The notes under the pieces were generated by a model. That model saw only the letters and a list, made by a program, of their open reading frames with translations. It was not told the origin of the DNA and did no database searches. A program made the position numbers and the translations under genes. A DNA stretch of 64,000 nucleotides from contig QQVP01000119.1 of the NCBI GenBank assembly GCA_003389215.1, positions 248,001 to 312,000 on the forward strand. The letters run 5' to 3'. The stretch comes from Planctomycetota bacterium. GTDB lineage: Bacteria; Planctomycetota; Planctomycetia; Pirellulales; UBA7805. Positions 28,018 through 35,858 of the stretch are shown here, piece after piece; the stretch's first letter is position 1; each line of letters begins with the position of its first letter.

Positions 28018-28081
28018 GGCTGCGACCGGCCATCCCTGGCCAGCGGTGCTAGCGGCACCGTCGCGCCTACGGGGTTGTCAG

Positions 28082-28624
28082 TTAGAGCGGCAGCGTGGCC
28101 GACTCGCGTTGGGACGTTTCGTCCGCGACCTCTGCCGTCGGAGCCGCGACGGCGACCGGGACGGCCGATGCGCCGACAGCGTCCTGCTTGACGTAACCCA
28201 ATTCCGCGATCACCTCGAGGATCTCGCTGCAGGTCGGAAACATGCGACCGCTCTTCCGCTTGTATTCGTCGAGGGCCTGCATGAACTCGACCTCGGCGTC
28301 GCTGTAGTCGCGCTCGCAGGTGGTCGGGTCGATCTGGCGACGTCGGTTCACCTTCTGGCGACGCTCGATCTGACGGCGGTCGTCGGCCACCTCCATGGTC
28401 TTCTGACGCCGATCGCCGGTCTGGCGACGGTCGCTCTCGGCCGCCGCGCGGCGCTCGACCGGCGCCTTCTTTTTCGAACTTTTCTTTGAACTCTTCGTCG
28501 AGCTCTTCGTCGTTTGGGCACTTTTCGAGCTGCTGCTCGACTTGGCCGCGGTCTTCTTGACCTTCGTGCTCTTGGTCGCGGCCTTGCTGGTCGACTTCTT
28601 CTTCGCCGTCTTTGCTTTCGCCAT
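28082..28624 (-). CDS. Histone-H1-like Lys-rich protein with conserved C-terminal planctomycete module (180 aa)
   Basis: The N-terminal ~60 residues are Lys/Ser/Thr/Ala-rich ([20 protein letters not shown]), then an Arg/Gln/Asp-rich middle ([20 protein letters not shown]), then a compact conserved-looking module (about 120-155, [20 protein letters not shown] then [14 protein letters not shown]) and an Ala/Val tail. The basic part suggests nucleic-acid binding; the module recalls a short helix-turn-helix-like segment frequent in planctomycete proteins. The ATG at 28624 follows GGAGGGA by 8 nt, which settles the start. The role is unknown; nucleoid binding or regulation is an inference. Confidence 0.8.
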   Translation of the reverse strand: MAKAKTAKKKSTSKAATKSTKVKKTAAKSSSSSKSAQTTKSSTKSSKKSSKKKAPVERRAAAESDRRQTGDRRQKTMEVADDRRQIERRQKVNRRRQIDPTTCERDYSDAEVEFMQALDEYKRKSGRMFPTCSEILEVIAELGYVKQDAVGASAVPVAVAAPTAEVADETSQRESATLPL

Positions 28625-28908
28625 CCGTCTCTCCCTCCAATCAACCCCGAAACCGTCGTGCAGCGAGGGTCTCGTGTACCCCTCGGCGACGACTAAGAGC
28701 ATCGGTTTGCCGATCGCGGGAAATAGAGAAGCTGGGAAAAGATTGCGGTTTTCGGGAGTTTTCCGCATTGAGGGGAGGTTGCCGCTGGGGCAATCTTTCC
28801 GGTTGTACCGGCGGCGGCTGCCCCGCGATCGGCCGGCGATCGCGCCGCCGTGGGGAATGCAGTCGCGCCGCCGTGGGGAAGGAGTCGACTGGAGACGTGC
28901 GGGAAGCC

Positions 28909-29574
28909 TCAGCGTCCGTCCCGCTTGTCCCGCCACTGCTGCGAGAACTGCCGCAGCATCTCGGCGGCCGCGCTCTGGGTCTCGCTCGTCGACGGCTTCG
29001 ACTTCGGCGCGGGCGGCGGAGGCAGCTTCCGCGGCGCGTCGGTCCGCTGCGAAGCGGAATCCTCCTCGTTCAACTCCGACTTGTCGATCTGGGCCGTGTC
29101 GGACAGATCGGCGTCTTCCCGCAGCACGCCGCGGGTATCGCTCAGCGATCCTACTGCCTCATCCGATTCGGCCTCGTCGAGCCAGCCGGCGATGTCCTCG
29201 TCGGTGTGGACCGAGTCTTCGCCGGGCTGCTTGCCGGTCACCGCATCACGAACGGGCGACTTTGGCTCGGCGACAACAGCCCCCTCGACGAGGACTTCGA
29301 ACTTCAGCGGTCCCACGGTGAGCTGGTCGCTCGCGGACAACTCCGTCTCGCCCGTGATCCGTTGGCCGTTGACGAGCGTACCGTTCTTGCTGCCGAAATC
29401 GCGGATGCCGACGTACGGACCCTGGATCAAGATCACGCAGTGATGGCGACTGATCAGGTCGCTACGGGGGCGCAGATGGCAGTCTTTGCTGCGGCCAATA
29501 AAGAACTTGGGCCCCTTCAGGGGTATCTCGAGAGCCTTTTCGCTGCCCTCGAGGACACGAAGTTTTACCCGCAT
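28909..29574 (-). CDS. FHA-domain protein
   Basis: The 221-residue product begins with a forkhead-associated domain (about residues 1-95): [39 protein letters not shown] and L-x-x-x-D-x-L-x-V-G, all canonical phosphothreonine-binding motifs. The remaining part is acidic and Pro/Lys-rich, probably disordered, ending in a helix ([17 protein letters not shown]). Planctomycetes have many Ser/Thr kinases, and FHA proteins read their marks. ATG at 29574 was chosen because the domain starts there. Partner kinase not visible nearby. Confidence 0.88.
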   Translation of the reverse strand: MRVKLRVLEGSEKALEIPLKGPKFFIGRSKDCHLRPRSDLISRHHCVILIQGPYVGIRDFGSKNGTLVNGQRITGETELSASDQLTVGPLKFEVLVEGAVVAEPKSPVRDAVTGKQPGEDSVHTDEDIAGWLDEAESDEAVGSLSDTRGVLREDADLSDTAQIDKSELNEEDSASQRTDAPRKLPPPPAPKSKPSTSETQSAAAEMLRQFSQQWRDKRDGR

Positions 29575-30030
29575 CGCGCTCTTCCCGTCCGCTGTTCGCG
29601 GCGCCTTCTCGCCCTGCCGCCGAGTCCGCCTGGATTCTGGCAATCCGAGCGAACACACCGGCCACTGCCTGACTCTCTGTAACCGTTGACTAGACCGGAA
29701 TGAGGATATGATGTCCGACTAGGACGAATGCTCGTCAACGACGTCGAGAGTGGCCGCGAGTTGCCTCGCGAGATGCTACGTGATCTGCGCTTCGAATAGG
29801 GGTAGGGAACTTCTCGCCCTTCGATGCGACGGCCTCTCGCTCTCGTAGGTCCGCGGCACACAGGCCCGGTCAGTTTAGCGTCAATCGCGCCGGACGTCAA
29901 AGAAATGGTAAGGCATCCGGGCGGTGAAGCAGCGCGGCCTTCATGGTTCGTCGGTTGCCGCAGTCATTGCCGCGCGGCCGCCGCGCACAGTCGGCGGTTG
30001 CTCGCGCTTTCCGCCCGCCGATCGACCGGC
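29575..30030. other. Intergenic region of 456 bp
   Basis: No supported gene. A TTGACT (29686-29691) and TATGAT (29707-29712) pair on the plus strand has only 15 bp spacing and no gene follows it, so its meaning is doubtful. Confidence 0.35.
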
Positions 30031-30906
30031 TTAGCGTCGCCGCAGCCAGGCGGACGAGGCAAATTTGGTCGTCGCTAGCTGTTCGGCGGTGGCCATTTCA
30101 TCGTCTCCCAGCGTCGCCGCGACGAGCCGCAAACCAAGCCGCGCCGCCAAGATGCGCGACCAATCTTCGATCAGCCGCGGCACATCGATCTCGCGACCGC
30201 TGGTCTCCCTCAGGCCCGGCAGTTCCGGGGCGGCCGCCGATTGGGCCAACAACAGCGAACCGTGCTGCAAGATCGCCCCCTGACGTCGCCGCTGGGCGCT
30301 GCCGAGCAACTTGGGCTGTCGATGGGGGGGAACCTCCCCGTCAGGCAAGCTGGGGGGGTCGCCAGGGGCGTGATCGCCGGGCGTGGCCGTCCGACTCACG
30401 ACGTCGCCCCGCTCGCGTCTCTGGAAACAGAGAAAGGCGGCGTTCGCCTCCGCGGCGGGGGTCTCGTCACAGCAGAGCGGGCCGGCACTGGCTCCCTGCA
30501 GGGCGAGGGCCTCGCTGGCCGCATAGTGAAAGATGCTCACCAGGTCGCTGTGATTCAGCCGCGACTGGTTCGCCAGCGGGGCGGCGAAGCTGTAGGTCAG
30601 CTCGCGATCATGCACGATTGCCCCGCCGCCGGTTGTGCGCCGCACCACGGCACAGTCGCGACTGGCCAGATGCTCGTGCCGCTCGTCGTAGGTCTGAAAG
30701 TAGCCGAGCGAGAGGGTCGGCTCCCGCCACTGGTAGAACCGCAGTGTCGCCGTGCCCTGCGCGTTTGCCGCGTCGAGCAGCGTCTCGTCGACGGCCATGT
30801 TCCGCTCGCCCGCGAGCGGCGGATCGACCAGGTACCGGCACTCGGTCGCGGCCAGCAGGGGCGACGCGGCGGGCTTCGACTCATGGCTAGCGGTAGGGGT
30901 AGGCAT
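30031..30906 (-). CDS. Lipoate-protein ligase A-family protein with in-frame insertion
   Basis: The 291-residue product is of the LplA/LipB superfamily: AVDETLLDAA, RFYQWREPTLSLGYFQ, VVRRTTGGGAIVHDRELTYS (substrate-binding region) and KLLGSAQRRRQGAILQHGSL with the expected catalytic lysine at about residue 199. Such ligases attach lipoate or octanoate to proteins such as GcvH, and this gene follows gcvPB. Residues about 171-198 (30313-30396) are extra relative to the family as I recall it and Pro/Gly-rich; the DNA there contains G-runs typical of an interspersed repeat. A C-terminal accessory domain is absent. The insertion adjoins the active site, so activity is uncertain. Confidence 0.8.
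   Translation of the reverse strand: MPTPTASHESKPAASPLLAATECRYLVDPPLAGERNMAVDETLLDAANAQGTATLRFYQWREPTLSLGYFQTYDERHEHLASRDCAVVRRTTGGGAIVHDRELTYSFAAPLANQSRLNHSDLVSIFHYAASEALALQGASAGPLCCDETPAAEANAAFLCFQRRERGDVVSRTATPGDHAPGDPPSLPDGEVPPHRQPKLLGSAQRRRQGAILQHGSLLLAQSAAAPELPGLRETSGREIDVPRLIEDWSRILAARLGLRLVAATLGDDEMATAEQLATTKFASSAWLRRR
30313..30396 (-). repeat. Suspected interspersed repeat inserted in frame in the lipoate ligase gene
   Basis: This 84-bp stretch has runs of seven or more C or G, unlike the flanking coding DNA. It encodes a Pro/Gly-rich segment (TPGDHAPGDPPSLPDGEVPP) that interrupts the usual GDV...GRK-LLGSAQRR junction. Its identity as a repeat is inferred. Confidence 0.4.
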
Positions 30907-30933
30907 ATCGTGGCGAGGGCAGGGCAGCCGCGA

Positions 30934-31031
30934 TTAGAGCGTTGCTCAGATCGAGCTGGCGTCCGGCGTCGGCGACGTCAAACGTAGTCGTAGTAAGCCG
31001 AGACGCTACAGGAAGATGAGAAGCGCTCTAG
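30934..31031. repeat. Dispersed intergenic element, copy C (98 bp)
   Basis: It begins TTAGAGCG and ends CGCTCTAG. Its reverse complement (CTAGAGCGCTTCTCATCTTC and on through GCGTCTCGG) aligns with the first ~58 nt of copy A. The right end contains the TAG stop of gcvPB. It sits between gcvPB and the lipoate ligase gene. Confidence 0.7.
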
Positions 31032-32500
31032 TTCTCGGCCGCGGTCCACTTTAGCACCGGCTCGCGGGCGGCGGTCACTTCGTCGGGCCGGCTGATCGGC
31101 GTCGTGTGGGGTGCCTCGTGCAGCAGCTCGGGCGACTCGTCGGTAATGCGGAACAAGGTCTCGGCAAAGGCGTCGAGTGTCTGCTTGCTTTCGGTCTCGG
31201 TCGGCTCGACCATCAAGGCTTCCTTCACCGTCAGTGGGAAGTAGACGGTCGGGGCGTGCATGCCGTAGTCGAGCAACCGTTTGGCGATGTCCATCGCCGT
31301 GATGCCGCGTTCCGACTTCAGCTGGGCCGCCGAGGCGACGAACTCGTGCATACAGCGGTCGCCCTGCGGCACCGGCAGAATGTGCTGCACGCGGCTGAGC
31401 AAATAGTTGGCGTTGAGCACCGCGTTCTCGGCGACCTGGCGAAGACCGTCGGGCCCGTGCGTGCGGATGTAGCAATAGGCGCGGACCAACACGCCGACAT
31501 TGCCGAAGAAGCTCCGCACGCGGCCGATCGATTTCTCACGATCGAAGTCGAGTCGATAGACCGGGCCTTCGGGCGTGTCGTCCTTCGCCACCACGGGCGA
31601 AGGCAGGTAGGGACCGAGCTTGCCGGTCACGGCGATCGGACCCGCGCCGGGGCCGCCGCCGCCGTGGGGACCGCTGAACGTCTTGTGCGGATTGAAGTGC
31701 ATCATATCGGCACCGAAGTCGCCCGGTCGCGTGATGCCGAGGATGGCATTCATGTTCGCGCCGTCGCAATAGATCAAACCGCCCAGCTCGTGGACCATGT
31801 CGGCGATTTCGCGGACGTTCGTCTCGAACAAGCCCACGGTGTTCGGATTGGTAATCATGAACACGGCGACTTGTTCGTCGAGCTTGGCGCGGAGGTCGTT
31901 CATGTCGACGTAGCCGGCCGGCGTGCTCTTGATTTCCAAGGTGTCGAAGCCGACGAAGTTGGCGCTGGCCGGGTTGGTGCCGTGGGCCGAATCGGGAACC
32001 AGCACCTTGGTCCGCGTCTCGCCCAGGTCGCGGAAGTAGGCCGCCGCGCACATCAACGCGGTGAGCTCGCCCTGGGCCCCGGCGGCCGGCTGCAGGCTGA
32101 CCGCCTCGAGACCGGAGATCTCCGCCAGCATCTGTTGCATCTGGTGAAGCAGCTCGAGCATGCCTTGGATCGTCGACTCGGGCTGGTAAGGATGCAGATC
32201 GACCATGCCTGGCAGGTTGGCCAACCGCTCGTTGCGTTTCGAGTTGTACTTCATCGTGCACGACCCGAGCGGATAGAAGTTCGTGTCGATGCACATGTTG
32301 AAGGTCGAGAGATTGGCATAATGCCGCACGATTTCCGGCTCGGGCATTTCGGGCAGCGGCGTCGGTGCCGTGGCCCGGTGGCGCTCCGGGATCAGTTCGT
32401 CGAGCGACGTCTCCGGCACGTCACAGGCCGGCAGCCGCGAACCGCGACGGCCCGGATGCGAAAGCTCGAACAGGAGTTGTGTGGCTCGGGTGTTACGCAT
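31028..32500 (-). CDS. gcvPB: Glycine dehydrogenase (decarboxylating) subunit 2
   Basis: This is the PLP-bearing half of the glycine cleavage P-protein. The 490-residue product has ATQLLFELSHPGRRGSRLP at the start, PLGSCTMKYNSKRNE, LQPAAGAQGE and the PLP-lysine region HFNPHKTFSGPHGGGGPGAG. The ATG at 32500 overlaps the end of gcvPA by 8 nt, so the subunits are translationally coupled. The stop codon at 31028-31030 lies within the repeat element at 30934-31031. It works with GcvPA, GcvH and GcvT to split glycine into CO2, NH3 and methylene-tetrahydrofolate. Identity is secure. Confidence 0.95.
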   Translation of the reverse strand: MRNTRATQLLFELSHPGRRGSRLPACDVPETSLDELIPERHRATAPTPLPEMPEPEIVRHYANLSTFNMCIDTNFYPLGSCTMKYNSKRNERLANLPGMVDLHPYQPESTIQGMLELLHQMQQMLAEISGLEAVSLQPAAGAQGELTALMCAAAYFRDLGETRTKVLVPDSAHGTNPASANFVGFDTLEIKSTPAGYVDMNDLRAKLDEQVAVFMITNPNTVGLFETNVREIADMVHELGGLIYCDGANMNAILGITRPGDFGADMMHFNPHKTFSGPHGGGGPGAGPIAVTGKLGPYLPSPVVAKDDTPEGPVYRLDFDREKSIGRVRSFFGNVGVLVRAYCYIRTHGPDGLRQVAENAVLNANYLLSRVQHILPVPQGDRCMHEFVASAAQLKSERGITAMDIAKRLLDYGMHAPTVYFPLTVKEALMVEPTETESKQTLDAFAETLFRITDESPELLHEAPHTTPISRPDEVTAAREPVLKWTAAEN

Positions 32501-33878
32501 AGCTGGCGGTCTCCGCGCTGGAAGGCGAGCTGGAAGCGCGGTCGCCGAGCGCCGCGACGAGTTGATCGATCTCCTGACGGGTCCGTCTCTCGGTGACGGC
32601 CACGAGCAGACAGTCGGAAAGCTCCGGGTACCACGTTCCCAGTGGCACGCCGGCAAAAATCCCTTCCGCAAGTGCCGCGCGAACCAGCCCGTCGACGTCG
32701 TGCTGACGATCGCGGACGACGAACTCCTTGAACACCGGCGAGGCAAACGCCGGCTCGAGCCGTTCCAAACCCGTGAGCTGACCGCGGGCATAGTGGGCCT
32801 TCTGCAGGCAGAGCTCGGCGACCTCGCGCAAACCTTGCGGGCCGAGGGCCGAAAGGTAGACGCTGGCCCGCAGGGCGAAGAGACCTTGGTTCGTGCAGAT
32901 GTTGCTGGTCGCTTTGCTGCGGCGGATATGCTGCTCGCGGGTTTGCAGCGTCAGCACCCAACATCGCTTGCCGCGCCGATCGACGGTTTGGCCGGCGATG
33001 CGGCCCGGCATGCGGCGGACGAACTTTTCGCGGGCTGCCATGATGCCCAAGTAAGGCCCGCCGTATTGCATCGGTGTGCCGAGCGACTGGCCCTCGGCGA
33101 TGGCGATGTCGGCGCCGTAGTCGCCGGGACGCTTGAGCACGCCCAGGCTGATCGGATCGAAGGCGACCACGAACAAGGCCCCGGCGTCGTGGGCGATCTT
33201 GGCGATCTCGTCGGTCTCTTCCAGGGCACCGAAGAAGTTGGGGTGCTGGGCAACGACGCAGGCGGTCTCGTCATTGACCACGCGGGCAAGTTGCTCGAGG
33301 TCGCAGGTGCCGCCGGAGGCCTCGACCGTCACCAACTCGACGCCCAAACTGGTGAGATACGTCTTAAGCGTCTGACGATACTCGGGGTGGACCGAGCCGA
33401 TGGTGACCACGCGACCTTCGCGCCGCGTTACGGCCAGGCTCATCAAGACCGCCTCGGCCGTGGCGCTGCCCCCGTCGTAAAGGCTCTGATTCGAAACGTC
33501 CATGCCGGTTAGCTGGCAGATCAGCGTCTGGTACTCGAACATCGCCTGCAGGTTGCCCTGGGCGACTTCGGCCTGGTACGGGGTGTACGAGGTGTAAAAC
33601 TCGCCGCGCGAGGCGACATAGTCGACCACGGCCGGCACAAAGTGGTCGTAGCTGCCGCCGCCCAGGAAGGAAACGTTCGCCGTGGCCGGCGTGTTTCGCG
33701 CGGCCAGCTCTTGCAGGTGCGCGGTCAGCTCGATCTCGCCCAGGGCCGGCGGCACGTCGAGCGGACGATCGAGCTGCAGCGGCGCAGGGATCGAAGCAAA
33801 GAGTTCTTCAAGCGACTTGACGCCGATCGCCTTGAGCATCTCGGCCTGGTCTTGGGGGGTGTTGTAGAAATACGCCAT
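32493..33878 (-). CDS. gcvPA: Glycine dehydrogenase (decarboxylating) subunit 1
   Basis: The 461-residue product is the N-terminal-half homologue of P-protein, as in two-subunit systems. Typical segments: AYFYNTPQDQAEMLKAIGV at the start, FLGGGSYDHFVPAVVDYVAS, FYTSYTPYQAEVAQGNLQ, TGMDVSNQSLYDGGSATAEA and GGPYLGIMAAREKFVRRMPG. It forms a heterodimer with GcvPB in the cytoplasm. It lies 108 bp after gcvH and overlaps gcvPB by 8 nt. The gene order gcvT-gcvH-gcvPA-gcvPB is the usual two-subunit arrangement. Identity is secure. Confidence 0.95.
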   Translation of the reverse strand: MAYFYNTPQDQAEMLKAIGVKSLEELFASIPAPLQLDRPLDVPPALGEIELTAHLQELAARNTPATANVSFLGGGSYDHFVPAVVDYVASRGEFYTSYTPYQAEVAQGNLQAMFEYQTLICQLTGMDVSNQSLYDGGSATAEAVLMSLAVTRREGRVVTIGSVHPEYRQTLKTYLTSLGVELVTVEASGGTCDLEQLARVVNDETACVVAQHPNFFGALEETDEIAKIAHDAGALFVVAFDPISLGVLKRPGDYGADIAIAEGQSLGTPMQYGGPYLGIMAAREKFVRRMPGRIAGQTVDRRGKRCWVLTLQTREQHIRRSKATSNICTNQGLFALRASVYLSALGPQGLREVAELCLQKAHYARGQLTGLERLEPAFASPVFKEFVVRDRQHDVDGLVRAALAEGIFAGVPLGTWYPELSDCLLVAVTERRTRQEIDQLVAALGDRASSSPSSAETASYA

Positions 33879-33986
33879 GGTCGCGGTTTCGCGGGGGTAA
33901 GGTGGATGATTCCGAGCTGGACAGCGGTAGGGAAGAAAGGTTGGGGGCGGCTCTTGGGCGGGTGTGGCTGACGGCGGGGCGGGGGG

Positions 33987-34385
33987 CTACATCGCCTCTT
34001 CGGCACAGAGTTTCTCGTAGTCGGCGGGTGAGAGCAGGGCGGCCAGATCGGCCTCGTCGGTCATCCTGATCTTGGCAATCCAGCCGGCTCCGTAGGGGTC
34101 GTCGTTGAACAGTTCCAACTTATTCGGAAGTTCGTCGTTGACTTCGACCACCTCGCCGGAGACGGGGCTGTAGATGTCGCTCACCGCCTTGACCGACTCG
34201 ATCTCGCCAAACGAATCGCCGGCACTCACCTGGCGGCCCACCTCGGGCAGCTCCAGAAACACCAGGTCGGTCAGGGCCTCGACCGCGAAGGCCGAAATGC
34301 CGAGCGTGGCCAGCTTGCCACCGTCGGCCTCGCTGACGCGCACCCATTCGTGAGTCTTGGCGAACAGCAGATCTTCAACGCTCAC
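33987..34385 (-). CDS. gcvH: Glycine cleavage system H protein
   Basis: The 132-residue lipoyl carrier shuttles the aminomethyl group between P- and T-proteins. KTHEWVRVSE near the start and GEIESVKAVSDIYSPVSGEV carry the family signature; Lys66 is the lipoylation site, presumably modified by lipoate synthesis or the ligase encoded downstream. The C-terminal YGAGWIAKIRM is also typical. It lies 51 bp after gcvT. Length and motifs are normal. Identity is secure. Confidence 0.95.
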   Translation of the reverse strand: MSVEDLLFAKTHEWVRVSEADGGKLATLGISAFAVEALTDLVFLELPEVGRQVSAGDSFGEIESVKAVSDIYSPVSGEVVEVNDELPNKLELFNDDPYGAGWIAKIRMTDEADLAALLSPADYEKLCAEEAM

Positions 34386-34436
34386 GGCGAATTCCTTTCA
34401 GTTGTTGCACCGTCGGTGCCGGAATATGGGGTCCAA

Positions 34437-35594
34437 CTAATGTTCTCGGGTGTAGAACGGCAGCTCCGCGACTCGCGCCGGCAGCTGGCGACCGCGGACG
34501 TCGACGACCACGTCGGTGCCGACCGCCGCTGCCTGGGGGGCGACGTAGGCCATCGCGATGGGATGCCCCAAAGTGGGTGAATGCGTGCCGCTGGTGACCT
34601 CGCCGACCACTTTGCCGTCGAAGAGCACCGGGCAATGCTCGCGCGGGGCACGACCCCCGTCGGCGACCAGACCCACCCGGCGTGGCAGCGTCGCATCGTC
34701 GACCAGGCCGCGCATCACGTCGGCACCGGGAAAATCTCGGGGCGGACCGCCGCGACCGCGGGTCAGGTTGACGGCAAAGTCGAGCCCGGCCTGTTGGGGC
34801 GAGATCGCCTCGTCCAACTCGTGACCGTAGAGCGGCATCGCCGCCTCCAGACGCAGCGTGTCGCGGGCACCCAGGCCGACCGGCGTGGCCCCTCGCGAGG
34901 CGCCGCGGTCGAGCAACTCCTGCCACAGTTCCGCGGCCCATTCGCTAGGCACGATCAGTTCGACCCCGTCTTCGCCCGTGTATCCGGTGCGGCTGACCAG
35001 CGCGTCGAGCTTGGCGCCGCTCTCCAGACCCACGATGGTCGGGGTCACGGTGTAGTATTTCATGGCGGCCGGATCGACATCGACAAACTCGCCGGCCAGC
35101 TCGACCGCCACGGGTCCCTGCACGGCGATCATGGCCCAGTCGAACGTCAGGTCGGTCATCTTCGCGTCGACGGTCGTGTCGGCGGCCAAGTGCTGTTCGA
35201 TCCAGGCGACGATCTTCTCGCGATTGCTGGCGTTGACGACGAGCAGATGGTGCTCGCCCGCTCCGTCCCGCTCGGCGACACGATAGACCAACACGTCGTC
35301 AAGAATGCCGCCGCTCTCGTTGGTCATCAACGAGTAGCGAACCTGGCCGACTTTCAGGTTGTCGACGCGGCGGGTAAGCAGCGAATCGAGCAGCGGCCCG
35401 GCCCCCGAACCATCGAACCGCAGCCGGCCCATGTGCGAGATGTCGAACAGCCCCGCCTGGCGACGTGTGGCGTGATGTTCGTCGACGATCGACGTGTACT
35501 GCACCGGCATCGACCAGCCGGCGAAGTCGACCATGCGACCCCCGTTTGCTGCGTGCCATTCGTGAAGTGGTGTTTCGCGCATCACCGTGCTCAT
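34437..35594 (-). CDS. gcvT: Glycine cleavage system T protein (aminomethyltransferase)
   Basis: The enzyme transfers the methylene unit from the H-protein to tetrahydrofolate, releasing ammonia. The 385-residue product has TPLHEWHAANGGRMVDFAGW, the HATRRQAGLFDISHMG region, the folate-site segment and SRTGYTGEDGVELIVPSEWA, then LGARDTLRLEAAMPLYGHEL. Three ATGs lie at 35603, 35594 and 35582 and none has a strong Shine-Dalgarno; 35594 is a compromise. It is the first gene of the gcv operon; TACAAT at 35654-35659 could be its -10 box. Identity is secure, the exact start is not. Confidence 0.94.
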   Translation of the reverse strand: MSTVMRETPLHEWHAANGGRMVDFAGWSMPVQYTSIVDEHHATRRQAGLFDISHMGRLRFDGSGAGPLLDSLLTRRVDNLKVGQVRYSLMTNESGGILDDVLVYRVAERDGAGEHHLLVVNASNREKIVAWIEQHLAADTTVDAKMTDLTFDWAMIAVQGPVAVELAGEFVDVDPAAMKYYTVTPTIVGLESGAKLDALVSRTGYTGEDGVELIVPSEWAAELWQELLDRGASRGATPVGLGARDTLRLEAAMPLYGHELDEAISPQQAGLDFAVNLTRGRGGPPRDFPGADVMRGLVDDATLPRRVGLVADGGRAPREHCPVLFDGKVVGEVTSGTHSPTLGHPIAMAYVAPQAAAVGTDVVVDVRGRQLPARVAELPFYTREH

Positions 35595-35653
35595 GGCCAC
35601 CATGATTCGGAGGCGGGGGTGCCGTTTGACTTGCCAAAAGAACGCCTGAGTTC

Positions 35654-35659
35654 ATTGTA
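35654..35659 (-). promoter_or_regulatory. Possible -10 box (TACAAT) of the gcv operon
   Basis: TACAAT on the minus strand stands about 60 bp before the gcvT start. No convincing -35 hexamer is seen. No glycine riboswitch-like fold was recognised. Confidence 0.3.
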
Positions 35660-35858
35660 GTTGATCTGCAGGGTGCGGACAGGGGCAGCGACCCATCGCG
35701 ACGCCCGCGAAACCCCGGCGAAACACGCGAAACCAGGGCCAATGGACGCGGCGAGTGGCAGGGTGCCACGGACGAAGGCGACGAGTGACAAAGACGGCGA
35801 GCTAAAGCGACTATTCCTGCTGGCCGCTGCCGGTTTGTTCGCGCGCGGGCCGGTGCGT

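Larger units (their letters stand above)
27696..28081. other. Intergenic region of 386 bp with two repeats
   Basis: It holds copy B of the CTAGAGCG element (about 27814-27882) and a 15-nt tandem repeat (27949-28017). No full gene is supported. Confidence 0.5.

Noticed and set aside
29686-29712. TTGACT/TATGAT as a promoter
   Set aside because: Spacing is only 15 bp and no plus-strand gene follows.
30934-31031. Possible tRNA or riboswitch between gcvPB and the lipoate ligase
   Set aside because: No cloverleaf or known fold; the sequence instead matches the dispersed element family.
31106-32596. Long plus-strand frame opposite gcvPB
   Set aside because: Shadow of gcvPB; composition is His/Gly/Arg/Asp and no family is recognisable.
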